Counted from the stretch's first letter, positions 1-6,261 are shown. The stretch is 9,828 nucleotides of DNA from Candidatus Zixiibacteriota bacterium (GCA_026397575.1 JAPLUP010000464.1:1-9828); one strand, 5' to 3'. Notes: generated by a model not told the origin, from the letters alone. Program-made: numbers and translations.

Positions 1-381
1 CCCGCGGAATCGATCACCTCCCTGTCCGAGTCTCTGCCCGGGGGCGGGATCGTGGCGGCTGTGCTGGGCATCCTCAGGACGATGGGTGCTCTCAGCGGTC
101 CTCCGGAGCAGATCGGTGAGAAAGTTGGAGCCGCGCTTGTCGGTACCTTTCTCGGCATCTTGCTTTGCTACGGTCTATTCGGCCCTATCGCCCGCAACAT
201 TCAGTCTTTGACCGACGAGTCCAGCCGTTACTACGAATGTCTCAAACAAGGAATGCTTGGCTTCCAAAAGGGCTTTGCGGCTTCCATCGCCGTCGAGTTT
301 GCGCGCCGCGCGATCTATTCGTCCGTGCGCCCGACCTTCGAGGAGGTCGAGAATGCCTGCCGTGAGACCAGAGCCAAATAG
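1..381 (+). CDS. motA: Flagellar motor stator protein MotA (C-terminal part)
   Basis: The reading frame is open from base 1 and ends at TAG 379-381, so the start lies outside the window. The visible 126 residues carry the C-terminal MotA signature: a GGGIVAAVLGILRTMG stretch, then a PP-containing loop, then GAALVGTFLGILLCYGLFGPIA. These correspond to the last two membrane helices of MotA and the loop between them, followed by a cytoplasmic tail. MotA forms the ring of the proton- or sodium-driven stator with MotB and pushes on FliG. The next gene, motB, starts 12 nt downstream on the same strand, which is the usual motAB operon order. The family call is secure from sequence and context. The coupling ion cannot be told. 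Confidence 0.95.
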   Translation, partial: PAESITSLSESLPGGGIVAAVLGILRTMGALSGPPEQIGEKVGAALVGTFLGILLCYGLFGPIARNIQSLTDESSRYYECLKQGMLGFQKGFAASIAVEFARRAIYSSVRPTFEEVENACRETRAK

Positions 382-393
382 CGACAGACCATT

Positions 394-1341
394 ATGCGCG
401 AAAAAGAACAACAAGAACCGATAATCATCGTCAAGAAAAAAGGGGGCCATGGCGGCGGCCACCACGGAGGCTCGTGGAAAGTCGCGTATGCCGATTTTAC
501 CACCTCGATGATGGCGTTCTTTCTGGTAATGTGGCTCGTAGCCCAAGCCCCTGCCGTTAAAGAGAGCGTGGCTGGCTACTTCAAAGATCCGACCGGCTTC
601 AAAAAAGGCGGCTCCAGTTCGGTGCTCCCCAAGCAGGGCAGCTCGGTCATTGAGATGAAAAGCAAGAACTCGATGGTCAAAGAAATGAACCGCAAACAGA
701 TGGAGAAAGAAGCCCGCAAGCAGTTGGCGCAGGCTGCTGCTGACATTGCCAATGCGCTCAAGCAGGATCCGACGTTCTCGTCGCTGAAGAATCAGATCGA
801 AGTCCAGATGACAGCAGAAGGTCTTCGAATTCAACTCCTTGATTCCTCGGGCGAAACCTTCTTTGAAAAAGGATCGGCGGAGCTGAAAGCAAATACCAAA
901 ATACTCCTGAGTGTGATCGCCCAACAGTTGGGCAAGCTTCCTAACAAGATCATTATCGAAGGACACACTGATAGCCACCAGTACGCCGAAACCGCCAATT
1001 ACACTAACTGGGAACTCTCTGCCGATCGCTGCAACAGCGCTCGGCGACACATGAACAGTAACGGTTTGCACTTCGCGCAAATCAGCGAGGTACGCGGCTT
1101 TGCCGACACTGAACCGAGAATTGCCGGCAACCCTGTGGACCCACGCAACCGACGCATCTCAATCATCGTCGTGAACGACTTCTCCGGGCTGAACTACATC
1201 GACAAGAACGTTGTGCTGAAGGAAGAAGACATCGCCAACCATGACAGCGACGCCGACCATCAGTCACAGCCGGCTAATGCCGATGAAGCAGACCGAAGCA
1301 CTAGCGATTCCGGCCACGTAGCGGCAGCCGGAACAGAATAA
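394..1341 (+). CDS. motB: Flagellar motor stator protein MotB
   Basis: This 315-residue protein has the complete MotB architecture. A short charged, Gly/His-rich N-terminus leads into WKVAYADFTTSMMAFFLVMWLV (residues 28-49). This is the single membrane helix, and Asp34 matches the ion-carrying Asp32 of E. coli MotB. A plug/linker region rich in Lys and Gln follows. The C-terminal OmpA-like peptidoglycan-binding domain (about 140-265) has GHTD at 190-193 and the NWELSADR segment at about 205-212. The last 50 residues are polar and probably disordered. The protein anchors the stator to the cell wall while its helix conducts ions with MotA. The start at 394 follows the motA stop by 12 nt. No clear Shine-Dalgarno is visible, so translation may be coupled to motA. 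Confidence 0.95.
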   Translation: MREKEQQEPIIIVKKKGGHGGGHHGGSWKVAYADFTTSMMAFFLVMWLVAQAPAVKESVAGYFKDPTGFKKGGSSSVLPKQGSSVIEMKSKNSMVKEMNRKQMEKEARKQLAQAAADIANALKQDPTFSSLKNQIEVQMTAEGLRIQLLDSSGETFFEKGSAELKANTKILLSVIAQQLGKLPNKIIIEGHTDSHQYAETANYTNWELSADRCNSARRHMNSNGLHFAQISEVRGFADTEPRIAGNPVDPRNRRISIIVVNDFSGLNYIDKNVVLKEEDIANHDSDADHQSQPANADEADRSTSDSGHVAAAGTE

Positions 1342-1381
1342 TCACGACATCAGAAGAGAAAATCCGCGTTGGGAATTATTC

Positions 1382-1455
1382 TGCCCTCGGCGCGATTCGA
1401 ACGCGCGGCCTAGGGTTTAGGAAACCCTTGCTCTATCCATCTGAGCTACGAGGGC
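1382..1455 (-). tRNA. tRNA-Arg, anticodon CCT
   Basis: The reverse complement folds as a full cloverleaf. The 7-bp acceptor stem is GCCCTCG/CGAGGGC and the D arm is GCTC/GAGC. The anticodon stem AGGGT/ACCCT encloses the loop TTCCTAA, which gives anticodon CCT, reading AGG. There is a 5-nt variable loop, and the T arm is GCGCG-TTCGAAT-CGCGC. The discriminator base is A, and CCA is not encoded (AGAA follows). The gene ends 40 nt from the convergent motB stop. Its 5' flank (1456 onward) overlaps the frame that continues from the broken integrase, so its promoter must lie in that stretch. tRNA genes are common integration targets, which fits the relic element next door, although the relic lies on the less usual 5' side. 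Confidence 0.97.
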
Positions 1456-1724
1456 ATGCCATGTAACACACTATTTAATAACGAGTTGGCTGCGCAACCC
1501 GTTTGGTCAATTTGAGAAACGTTCTTCTTGGGGCTAATTTGGGGCTGTGCAGCTTGTCCATATGTTCCCATTTCGCTTACGGGAATCTGGAGTAACGATA
1601 TCGCTTCGCGCTTGCGTTCGGGGTTCAAATGAGGTTGGTGATTTGTCCCAATAGCTTCGCGATACCGTCTTCCCTGCGAATAGTACTGAATGTAGTAAGT
1701 CTTATTTCTCTTGAAAATCGCCAT
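1446..1724 (-). pseudogene. Truncated tyrosine integrase (N-terminal arm-binding region only)
   Basis: The likely start is the ATG at 1724-1722, one base after the excisionase stop, giving MAIFKRNKTYYIQYYSQG and then RRYREAIGTN. This matches the opening beta-strands of the N-terminal arm-type DNA-binding domain of phage and island tyrosine recombinases. After about residue 31 the similarity ends. The remaining 60 or so residues look like translated noncoding DNA and stop at a TAG inside the tRNA gene (1448-1446). The core-binding and catalytic domains, with the Arg-His-Arg-Tyr residues, are absent, whereas intact relatives are usually 300-400 residues. I read this as a deletion remnant that cannot recombine DNA. 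The frame is also open upstream to a TTG at 1757, but that overlaps the excisionase gene and adds nothing family-like. Confidence 0.7.
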
Positions 1725-1725
1725 A

Positions 1726-1968
1726 TTATGGAATCGGATGCTGTTTGTTGTTTTCAATCCACTTCATCACATCTTCTGTCGCGAATTTAACTCTTTTTCC
1801 CATTTTCACAAAGGGAATTTCTCGTTTCTGCGAGACCCAGGAGTCGATTGTGAAGATACTGAGTCCCAGAAGTGCGGCGAGTTGTTTCTTGTCAAGGAAT
1901 TGTCCCCTTGTAAGCGTCTGGGCGTTTGAACGCTGCGTCGTCTGCCGGTTTCCGGTCTGGTTTTTCAT
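1726..1968 (-). CDS. Excisionase / AlpA-type HTH DNA-binding protein
   Basis: This 80-residue protein has a textbook HTH_17 (MerR-like excisionase) domain at about residues 24-74. FLDKKQLAALLGLSIFTIDSW forms the helix-turn-helix, followed by the IPFVKMGKRVKF wing and the DVMKWIE helix. Proteins of this family bend att-site DNA and direct integrases toward excision, or act as AlpA-like activators of integrase genes. The start ATG (1968-1966) overlaps the primase stop in an ATGA, and the integrase ATG follows its own stop after one base. Translational coupling in the order primase-xis-int is therefore likely. The domain is intact. It is the only undamaged frame of the relic and could still bind DNA, although its partner integrase is broken. 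Confidence 0.85.
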   Translation of the reverse strand: MKNQTGNRQTTQRSNAQTLTRGQFLDKKQLAALLGLSIFTIDSWVSQKREIPFVKMGKRVKFATEDVMKWIENNKQHPIP

Positions 1969-3002
1969 GACGGTTGATCACTCTTTTGAGGAGTGTTTTC
2001 TTCTGACAGCCTCCGATATGAGCTCAGATACCTACATGCATCGTATCCAACACATGTTAGTCGCTGTCTCAGAGCGCCGTCCGGTTTGCAGCCGTAGGAG
2101 TACTCCTCTCGACCGAAGGCTGAGCGAAGTAGGAGCTCGATTTCGCCTGCGCTCAAAGGTGGATTGTTTTGGGGATTCCAGACGGACGATAGAATGATCT
2201 TTGCCTGTGTGGCTCTGATTTCGAGTCGCCTTAACTCGCAGGCGATGATGTGTCCAATTTGGTTTCTTTCACCCTGGCCGGCTCCGCAGAAGATAGCATG
2301 CCGGACGCAATCTTTGATTACCGGCACGATGACACTTTGCTGGGCGCTTTGCACCGAGACGGAACGGGAATGTCCGTGACGGGTTCTCATCCAAGTCTCA
2401 GGTAGCTTTTGTCGGAGAACTTGTGAGGGATCAATCGTCTTCACTTCCGCTAAGACTGCGTACTGGTTTGTTTCCGGTTTCAGATTCGCGTCAAGGAAGT
2501 GGCACCAGTTGTTGGTGACTTGGTGTGTTCCGAGTGGGGCTTTGACGAGGTTTCCGAGTTTGCCGGGTTCGATGTGGTTTTGTTTAGGGAAGATCTCGTG
2601 GCTTGGACCGATTTCCTGTCCCAGTGCTCTGGCAATGCGGTTTGGATAGGGTTTGTCGAAGAAGATCCAGATGTGGTTGCCTTTTTTGCCGGAGAATTCG
2701 GTCAGGAACGGAATACCGAGTTGACTGGCGCGCTCCTATACTTTGCGGAGTTCGGCTTCGTCCAGGGTATCGATGTCGATGCAGAACCATTTGGTTTTGC
2801 TGTCTGGTGAGGAGTAAGGGCCAATGGTTTTGCTGCCTTGCAGGTGGCTAGATATGACGGCGTCGGTTATTGGCTCTCGGATGGCGGTGTAGCCGCCGCC
2901 GTTGGCGGCGATTTGCAAGGGGTAGCAGTCCTCGCGCTGTACGAAGCGCCAGCGAAACAGGCTGATGATATCTTGGTTCGGTGTTGGTGTCATTCGTTCC
3001 AT
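1965..3002 (-). pseudogene. TOTE-type archaeo-eukaryotic primase, interrupted by one amber codon
   Basis: Start ATG at 3002, with AGGGAG five bases upstream. The frame runs 345 codons and is broken only by TAG at 2738-2736 (codon 89). It resumes in the same frame at 2735. Visible primase motifs are FRWRFVQRED (16-25), the metal-binding pair CIDID (Asp76, Asp78), SGKKGNHIWIFF with His110, and GNLVKAPLGTH (150-160). All match the AEP domain of TOTE-type primases. The C-terminal part (about 225-326) includes DCVRHAI and WNPQNNPPLS. It also has four cysteines (232, 305, 317, 323) reminiscent of the PriL iron-sulfur domain. The family would prime, and perhaps extend, DNA during element replication. 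The stop falls between Asp78 and His110, so the first fragment alone is inactive. A CAG-to-TAG transition is the simplest origin. Readthrough or sequencing error are alternatives. Confidence 0.82.
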
Positions 3003-3010
3003 TTCACTCC

Positions 3011-3751
3011 CTACAGACTTTCAAGCGGATGGCTTGGTACTCCGGTTTCAGATCGGAGCACTGAGCCAACTGCCTTGGTGAAGCGAGACGGGTCGGAGTT
3101 GCGAATCACTTCAGGTAGGGAGTCCCCGAAAAGTTTGATCAAGTGGGTAACTATCTGCTTCTGCAGCTGCCAATCGGTGGGATCAATGAGGTTGGTAGCG
3201 TGCCATTCGATCAGCCGGATGAGTTGCTGCTTCATGGCTTCTCCAAGCTGGGTCAGGATGCCTGTTATTCCGATGTTGTCGGTGTCGATGGCGTCGCGAG
3301 TTGCTTTGTTGAACTGCTCGAGGTATTGGTGGGCGAGCGTAAGGCTGACTGCGAACTTGCGGTTTTCGGCGATCAAGTCCTCACAGGAGGCATTCAGAAA
3401 GCGGTGGGCTTCGTCACAGAAAATGTGAAAGGGCTTGCGTTGTTCAATTGCTGTGTCGCTGCGGCTGAGTGCGGCGATGTGGAGCAAGGAGAGGATGAAA
3501 CTTCCGAGGAGTTCGCGTACATCTGATCCGAGTTCGGCGAGGTCGATCAGGAGGATCTTGCCGGTGTCCATGATCTCGCGGAAGTTGATGCGACTTTCCG
3601 GCTGGGAGAGCATCAGCGCGACCGTTCCCGACATTAGCAGTTTGCTCAGTTTATGCTGCGGTGGTGTTAAGTTTTGTAGGTCAAAATCGCTTCGGTTTGG
3701 GCTTCTTCCTGGGGTCGACTTGGACGTCTCAGCCGTCGAGCGGACCATCAC
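3011..3751 (-). pseudogene. VirD4/TraD/HerA-like DNA-pumping ATPase, N-terminally truncated
   Basis: The recognisable core is at about residues 34-145 of this 246-residue frame. KLSKLLMSGTVALMLSQPE is followed by the strand KILLIDL, GSFILSLLHIAALSRSDT and the Walker B-like HIFCDEAHRF. ENRKFAVSLTLAHQYLEQF comes next. This pattern belongs to coupling-protein ATPases of the type IV secretion/TraM-recognition group, related to HerA and FtsK. The Walker A half is missing. The nominal start is a GTG at 3751, but the frame stays open to a TGA near 3830 with no better start, so the 5' end is cut. After about residue 150 the family pattern fades and the C-terminus is unrecognised. The stop (3013-3011) lies 8 nt before the primase ATG. 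It cannot hydrolyse ATP as it stands. In an intact element it would probably move DNA through a pore. Confidence 0.75.
3671..3698 (+). repeat. REP-like 28-bp near-repeat, copy 1 (inside the ATPase frame)
   Basis: These 28 bases match the reverse complement of 8133-8160 at 24 positions. There is an uninterrupted block of 15 (3671-3685), four mismatches, then a block of 9 (3690-3698). Copy 2 lies in a palindrome between two convergent genes. Copy 1 falls where the ATPase frame loses similarity to its family. It may therefore be a host REP-like element at the island edge rather than ATPase coding sequence. Confidence 0.5.
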
Positions 3752-3809
3752 GACGCTGGCTCGATTGCTGGAGATCGCATCCTGACAGAATTCGTAGATA
3801 AGAAATGCT

Positions 3810-4115
3810 TTAGGGGTTATCCATCAGCAGTGACAGAATCATCTCCTGCATCTCGTAATCGTGCAGCCCCTTACTGACCGACGGCTCGTGCTTCATGATT
3901 TCTCGTGCCTCGTCCTCGGAATCGACCCGCAATATCATCAGCCCGAATGTCGGCTTCCATACCGGCCCGGCCACCACAACCCGTTTCTCTGCCACCAGCT
4001 TCTTGAGATACTCAAAGTGTTCCCCCATGATTTCTTCCTCTTCCGGGGTCATGTCCTCCGGCCAACCTGGGCGCTTGCCCAAAAGTCTGACAAAGTAATG
4101 CTGCTTCTTATCCAT
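3810..4115 (-). CDS. YciI family protein
   Basis: This 101-residue protein has a YCII-related domain over almost its whole length. The family pattern is visible: HYFVRLLGKRPGW, then MGEHFEYLKKLVAEKRVVVAGPV (about 30-52), then GLMILRVDSEDEAREIMKHEP. Members are small dimeric ferredoxin-like proteins with a conserved His. Some have hydrolytic or dehalogenase-like activity, but most, including this one, have no assigned substrate. The start ATG at 4115 is preceded by AGGA inside a short hairpin. The gene is transcribed alone toward the relic element, and its last codons (3810-3825) mark the first undisturbed chromosomal gene on that side. Length is normal for the family and no damage is seen. 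Confidence 0.88.
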   Translation of the reverse strand: MDKKQHYFVRLLGKRPGWPEDMTPEEEEIMGEHFEYLKKLVAEKRVVVAGPVWKPTFGLMILRVDSEDEAREIMKHEPSVSKGLHDYEMQEMILSLLMDNP

Positions 4116-4133
4116 TCAGAATCCTATTCTGAA
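4115..4133 (-). promoter_or_regulatory. Hairpin enclosing the yciI ribosome-binding site
   Basis: An 8-bp perfect inverted repeat (TTCAGAAT and ATTCTGAA) with a 3-nt spacer abuts the start codon. On the transcript the AGG of the putative Shine-Dalgarno forms the loop, and the A of AUG is the last base of the stem. It could limit ribosome access, or as DNA it could be an operator. Chance occurrence is possible for this size. Confidence 0.4.
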
Positions 4134-4271
4134 GCGACAGACACGATGTCGTGGCTCGTTTTATCCACTCTCAGCCAATCATTTAACCAACTCACAATCG
4201 TCTGCCTCGTGTCGTAGCAGTTGTGTGTCCGGCAATCCCGTCTGACCTTCGGTTCTTGAGGAATATACGAT

Positions 4272-4451
4272 ATGGAACGACATTCCCATCAATGCCCTTA
4301 CTGCAAGACGGTTTATTCTTGTGATGAGGGTTGTTTTTCGACGCGGATCAATAGCAAGATTTGCTCAAGATGCAAGAGCATTTGGGAGCGGGAACTTGCC
4401 ACCGTCGTAAGAGATCGCGGCACTCTTTGGCACGATGACATCCTCTGGTGA
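4272..4451 (+). CDS. Small zinc-ribbon protein (59 residues)
   Basis: ATG 4272 to TGA 4449-4451 encodes 59 residues with two CxxC knuckles, Cys8/Cys11 and Cys31/Cys34, 19 residues apart. Two further cysteines lie at 17 and 21. This is a rubredoxin/zinc-ribbon arrangement that should bind one zinc ion. The tail (IWERELATVVRDRG to the C-terminus) is charged and probably helical. A TGAGGA Shine-Dalgarno lies about 10 nt upstream of the start, which supports translation. It is flanked by a divergent yciI (-) and a convergent DUF2807 gene (-), so it is its own transcription unit. No specific family is recognised. A nucleic-acid or protein-binding adaptor role is a guess from the fold only. Confidence 0.7.
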   Translation: MERHSHQCPYCKTVYSCDEGCFSTRINSKICSRCKSIWERELATVVRDRGTLWHDDILW

Positions 4452-4458
4452 GCCTGGT

Positions 4459-4474
4459 TGCAAGTAGACTTGCA
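4459..4474. terminator. Short stem-loop between convergent genes
   Basis: TGCAAGT and ACTTGCA form a palindrome that gives a 6-bp stem with a TAGA loop. It sits in the 45-bp gap between the zinc-ribbon gene (+) and the DUF2807 gene (-). A bidirectional terminator is plausible from position, but no T-run follows on either side, so the call is weak. Confidence 0.3.
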
Positions 4475-4496
4475 TCTACAGTACGTCAGCCAGCTT

Positions 4497-5198
4497 CTAT
4501 CTTCTCCTGATTCGGCCTGAGCCTTCCACATTCTTGACGACCTGACTGGGATTCCCGGTGTAGACGATGTCGCCACTGCCGTTGACTGTAGCCGTCAGAT
4601 AATCGCGCGCCATGACGCTGACATCTCCCGATCCGTTGATCTCAACCGTCGCCTCTCCCGCCACCAGATCACGGGTATCAACGTTTCCAGAGCCATTCAC
4701 CTCGATCACCAGTTCTCCTACCTCGCCGCTAGCCACAACATCGGCTGAGCCATCAATTTCAACTGAGAAGCGATCAGCGTCCAGCCCGACAACCTCGATC
4801 TTTCCCGACCCACCGACCGAGACTTCCTCCAACCGTGGAACGACGATCTTGATCTGGCAATCGCTCGACGAGGAGAATGATCGGCTCGATTCAATCACCA
4901 GCTTTCTCCCTCTGACTTTGGTGGTCACATAACCGATCAGGTTGTCGTCGTAGGTCAGGCTGACACTTTGCGTCGCTCCAATTGACACCATAATGTCCGC
5001 GCCAATGTTCGATTCGATGCGATCAAACGAACCGATGTTGCGTTGTTCGGTGACCATTCGCCCCGAGCCTCTTTCCACGTTCGATCCTCCAAAGCTAATG
5101 ATTGTGCGACGATTTCCTGCCGCTGCTGCCACATCCCACCCTGCAATGATCGCAAATGCCAACAAGACGACAATGGCCGAAGTCGTTCTGCTCTTCAT
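4497..5198 (-). CDS. Secreted DUF2807 (GIN-domain) protein
   Basis: This 233-residue protein opens with a signal peptide (MKSRTTSAIV plus a hydrophobic stretch, probable cleavage after the Ala run near residue 27). The body is a DUF2807 domain, the putative auto-transporter adhesin head or GIN domain: FDRIESNIGADIMVSIG, then LTYDDNLIGYVTTKVRGRKLVI, then a repetitive C-terminal half. Six GSG/GSA turns at about 130, 150, 169, 189, 207 and 226 recur every 18-20 residues, each preceded by a beta-strand. This suggests a right-handed beta-helix. Its function is unknown; it is exported to the periplasm or cell surface. GGAGG lies 5 nt before the ATG. It is divergent from the methyltransferase gene across 192 bp, and its end converges on the 59-residue zinc-ribbon gene. 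Confidence 0.88.
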   Translation of the reverse strand: MKSRTTSAIVVLLAFAIIAGWDVAAAAGNRRTIISFGGSNVERGSGRMVTEQRNIGSFDRIESNIGADIMVSIGATQSVSLTYDDNLIGYVTTKVRGRKLVIESSRSFSSSSDCQIKIVVPRLEEVSVGGSGKIEVVGLDADRFSVEIDGSADVVASGEVGELVIEVNGSGNVDTRDLVAGEATVEINGSGDVSVMARDYLTATVNGSGDIVYTGNPSQVVKNVEGSGRIRRR

Positions 5199-5337
5199 CT
5201 ATGCCTCCACGCATTCTAAACTGCTTCGTTTCTAACTACGCTGCTCAGACTGAGAAGTTTCGCACATTTGCAGAATACCATCCATCCGAAACTCGGCCAC
5301 ATAGGAACACACAGGCCGCCGGTACCAAACTCTCATC

Positions 5338-5366
5338 TTGCCTTCGAAGCTTTTGTTGTCTATACT
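5338..5366 (+). promoter_or_regulatory. Sigma70-type promoter of the methyltransferase gene
   Basis: TTGCCT (5338-5343), a 17-bp spacer and TATACT (5361-5366) match the -35 and -10 consensus closely. The predicted transcript would start near 5373, 18 nt before the ATG at 5391. It therefore argues against the upstream in-frame ATG at 5268. Confidence 0.55.
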
Positions 5367-5390
5367 TTCGCGAAGAAGAGGACATTGACT

Positions 5391-6197
5391 ATGGACAAGT
5401 TTTTACAGGCCAATCTCGATCTTTGGAATGAGCTAACCGGCATCACTTCTAAATCACCATCCTATGACATGCCGGGATTTATGGCTGGCAAGTCAACACT
5501 CAAATCCATCGAACGTGAAGAGCTGGGCGATATCTCCGGCAAGTCTCTACTGCACCTGCAATGCCACTTCGGCATGGATACGATTTCGTTTGCCCGACTC
5601 GGCGCCAAGGTTACCGGTGTAGATTTCTCCGACAGAGCCATTACTCTGGCACAATCATTAAGCGCAGAACTGAAAATTCTCGCCCGTTTTATATGTAGCA
5701 ACATTTACGATCTAGCGGACAAGCTAAATGATCAATTTGACATTGTCCACTCATCCTACGGTTTCCTCTGCTGGCTGCCGGACGTCACGGCCTGGGCAAA
5801 GCTTGTCGCAAATTTTCTGAAACCGGGCGGTTTTCTCCACATCGTCGAGAGCCATCCCTTTCTCTACGTCTTCGAAAACGAGCGGACTACTCCCGACCTG
5901 CGAGTGCGCTTCTCCTATTTTCCCTCGACGGAGCCGACCCGGTGGGAGCCGGAGGGCTGTTATGCTGACAAAGACGCGCAAGTCACTCACCCGTCCTACG
6001 AATGGACTCACAGTCTTGGCGAAATCATCGACGCTCTGATAGGCGCCGGCCTGCGCATCGATTATTTGCATGAGTTCCCATTTATGGTTGAAGACCACTT
6101 CCCGTTTTTGCAGAAAAGCGCCGACGGCTGGTGGCGTCTCCCCGGTGACCAGGACACGATTCCATTGACTTTCTCGCTCAAAGCGACCAAACCGTAA
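5391..6197 (+). CDS. Class I SAM-dependent methyltransferase
   Basis: This 268-residue Rossmann-fold methyltransferase has motif I at 54-62 (LHLQCHFGM). An acidic residue for the ribose follows (VTGVDFS, Asp78), then FDIVHSSYG at 116-124 and LKPGGFLHIVESHP at 143-156. The HLQCHFGMDT form of motif I is typical of a widespread subgroup of stand-alone methyltransferases acting on unidentified small molecules. The C-terminal half (WEPEGCY, HPSYEWTHSLGEII, LHEFPF) forms the substrate cap. The start at 5391 is preferred because AGAGGA lies 9 nt upstream and the predicted promoter lies between it and the alternative ATG at 5268. That alternative would add 41 residues without family similarity. The gene is transcribed alone and is cytosolic. 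The substrate cannot be inferred from the neighbours. Confidence 0.88.
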   Translation: MDKFLQANLDLWNELTGITSKSPSYDMPGFMAGKSTLKSIEREELGDISGKSLLHLQCHFGMDTISFARLGAKVTGVDFSDRAITLAQSLSAELKILARFICSNIYDLADKLNDQFDIVHSSYGFLCWLPDVTAWAKLVANFLKPGGFLHIVESHPFLYVFENERTTPDLRVRFSYFPSTEPTRWEPEGCYADKDAQVTHPSYEWTHSLGEIIDALIGAGLRIDYLHEFPFMVEDHFPFLQKSADGWWRLPGDQDTIPLTFSLKATKP

Positions 6198-6261
6198 TTC
6201 AGAAGCGACTGGATTGAATAGTTTGAATGTCGGTGGCTTCCATTAGCACAATGAATATCTG

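Larger units (their letters stand above)
1456..3800 (-). mobile_element. Relic of an integrative element (ATPase-primase-Xis-Int operon)
   Basis: This is a minus-strand block of four nearly contiguous frames. They are the C-terminal half of a VirD4/TraD-like ATPase, an archaeo-eukaryotic primase with an internal amber codon, an excisionase-like HTH protein and an integrase N-terminus. Gaps of 8 nt, a 4-nt ATGA overlap and 1 nt show a former operon. The element has lost both ends. Integrase similarity stops near 1630, and ATPase similarity stops near 3660-3800 without a Walker A region. The outer coordinates given are the largest plausible extent, between the tRNA 5' end and the yciI stop; the core is about 1630-3660. 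No inverted terminal repeats were seen. An 8-bp match (TATCCATC at 1434-1441 and 3818-3825, same orientation) is too short to call an attachment site. Integration plus replication and DNA-pumping functions suggest an ICE, plasmid-like or satellite ancestry. Confidence 0.75.

Noticed and set aside
175..1080. Long minus-strand open frame (301 residues) opposite motA/motB
   Set aside because: It is antisense to two firmly identified genes, has no family motifs, and its composition is what the reverse of motB codons would give.
1434..1441. 8-bp direct repeat TATCCATC in the tRNA and at 3818-3825 as an attachment-site duplication
   Set aside because: Eight bases are too few for a tRNA att core, and the second copy is explained by the last codons of yciI. 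Mentioned only as a weak hint.
1528..1546. Tandem TTGGGGCT repeats (1528-1535 and 1539-1546) as integrase arm sites
   Set aside because: Two short copies with no further sites nearby. The similarity is not enough to claim protein binding.
2736..2738. Stop-codon reassignment (TAG read as Gln) in this genome
   Set aside because: motA, the ATPase remnant and the DUF4157 gene all appear to end at TAG, so TAG works as a stop here.
3143..3526. Plus-strand open frame opposite the ATPase remnant
   Set aside because: It is the reverse complement of the ATPase core, whose minus-strand frame has clear Walker B-type motifs. No ribosome-binding site or motif is seen on the plus strand.
5268..5390. 41-residue N-terminal extension of the methyltransferase from the ATG at 5268
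   Set aside because: The extension has no family similarity, and the predicted promoter and AGAGGA site lie downstream of it.
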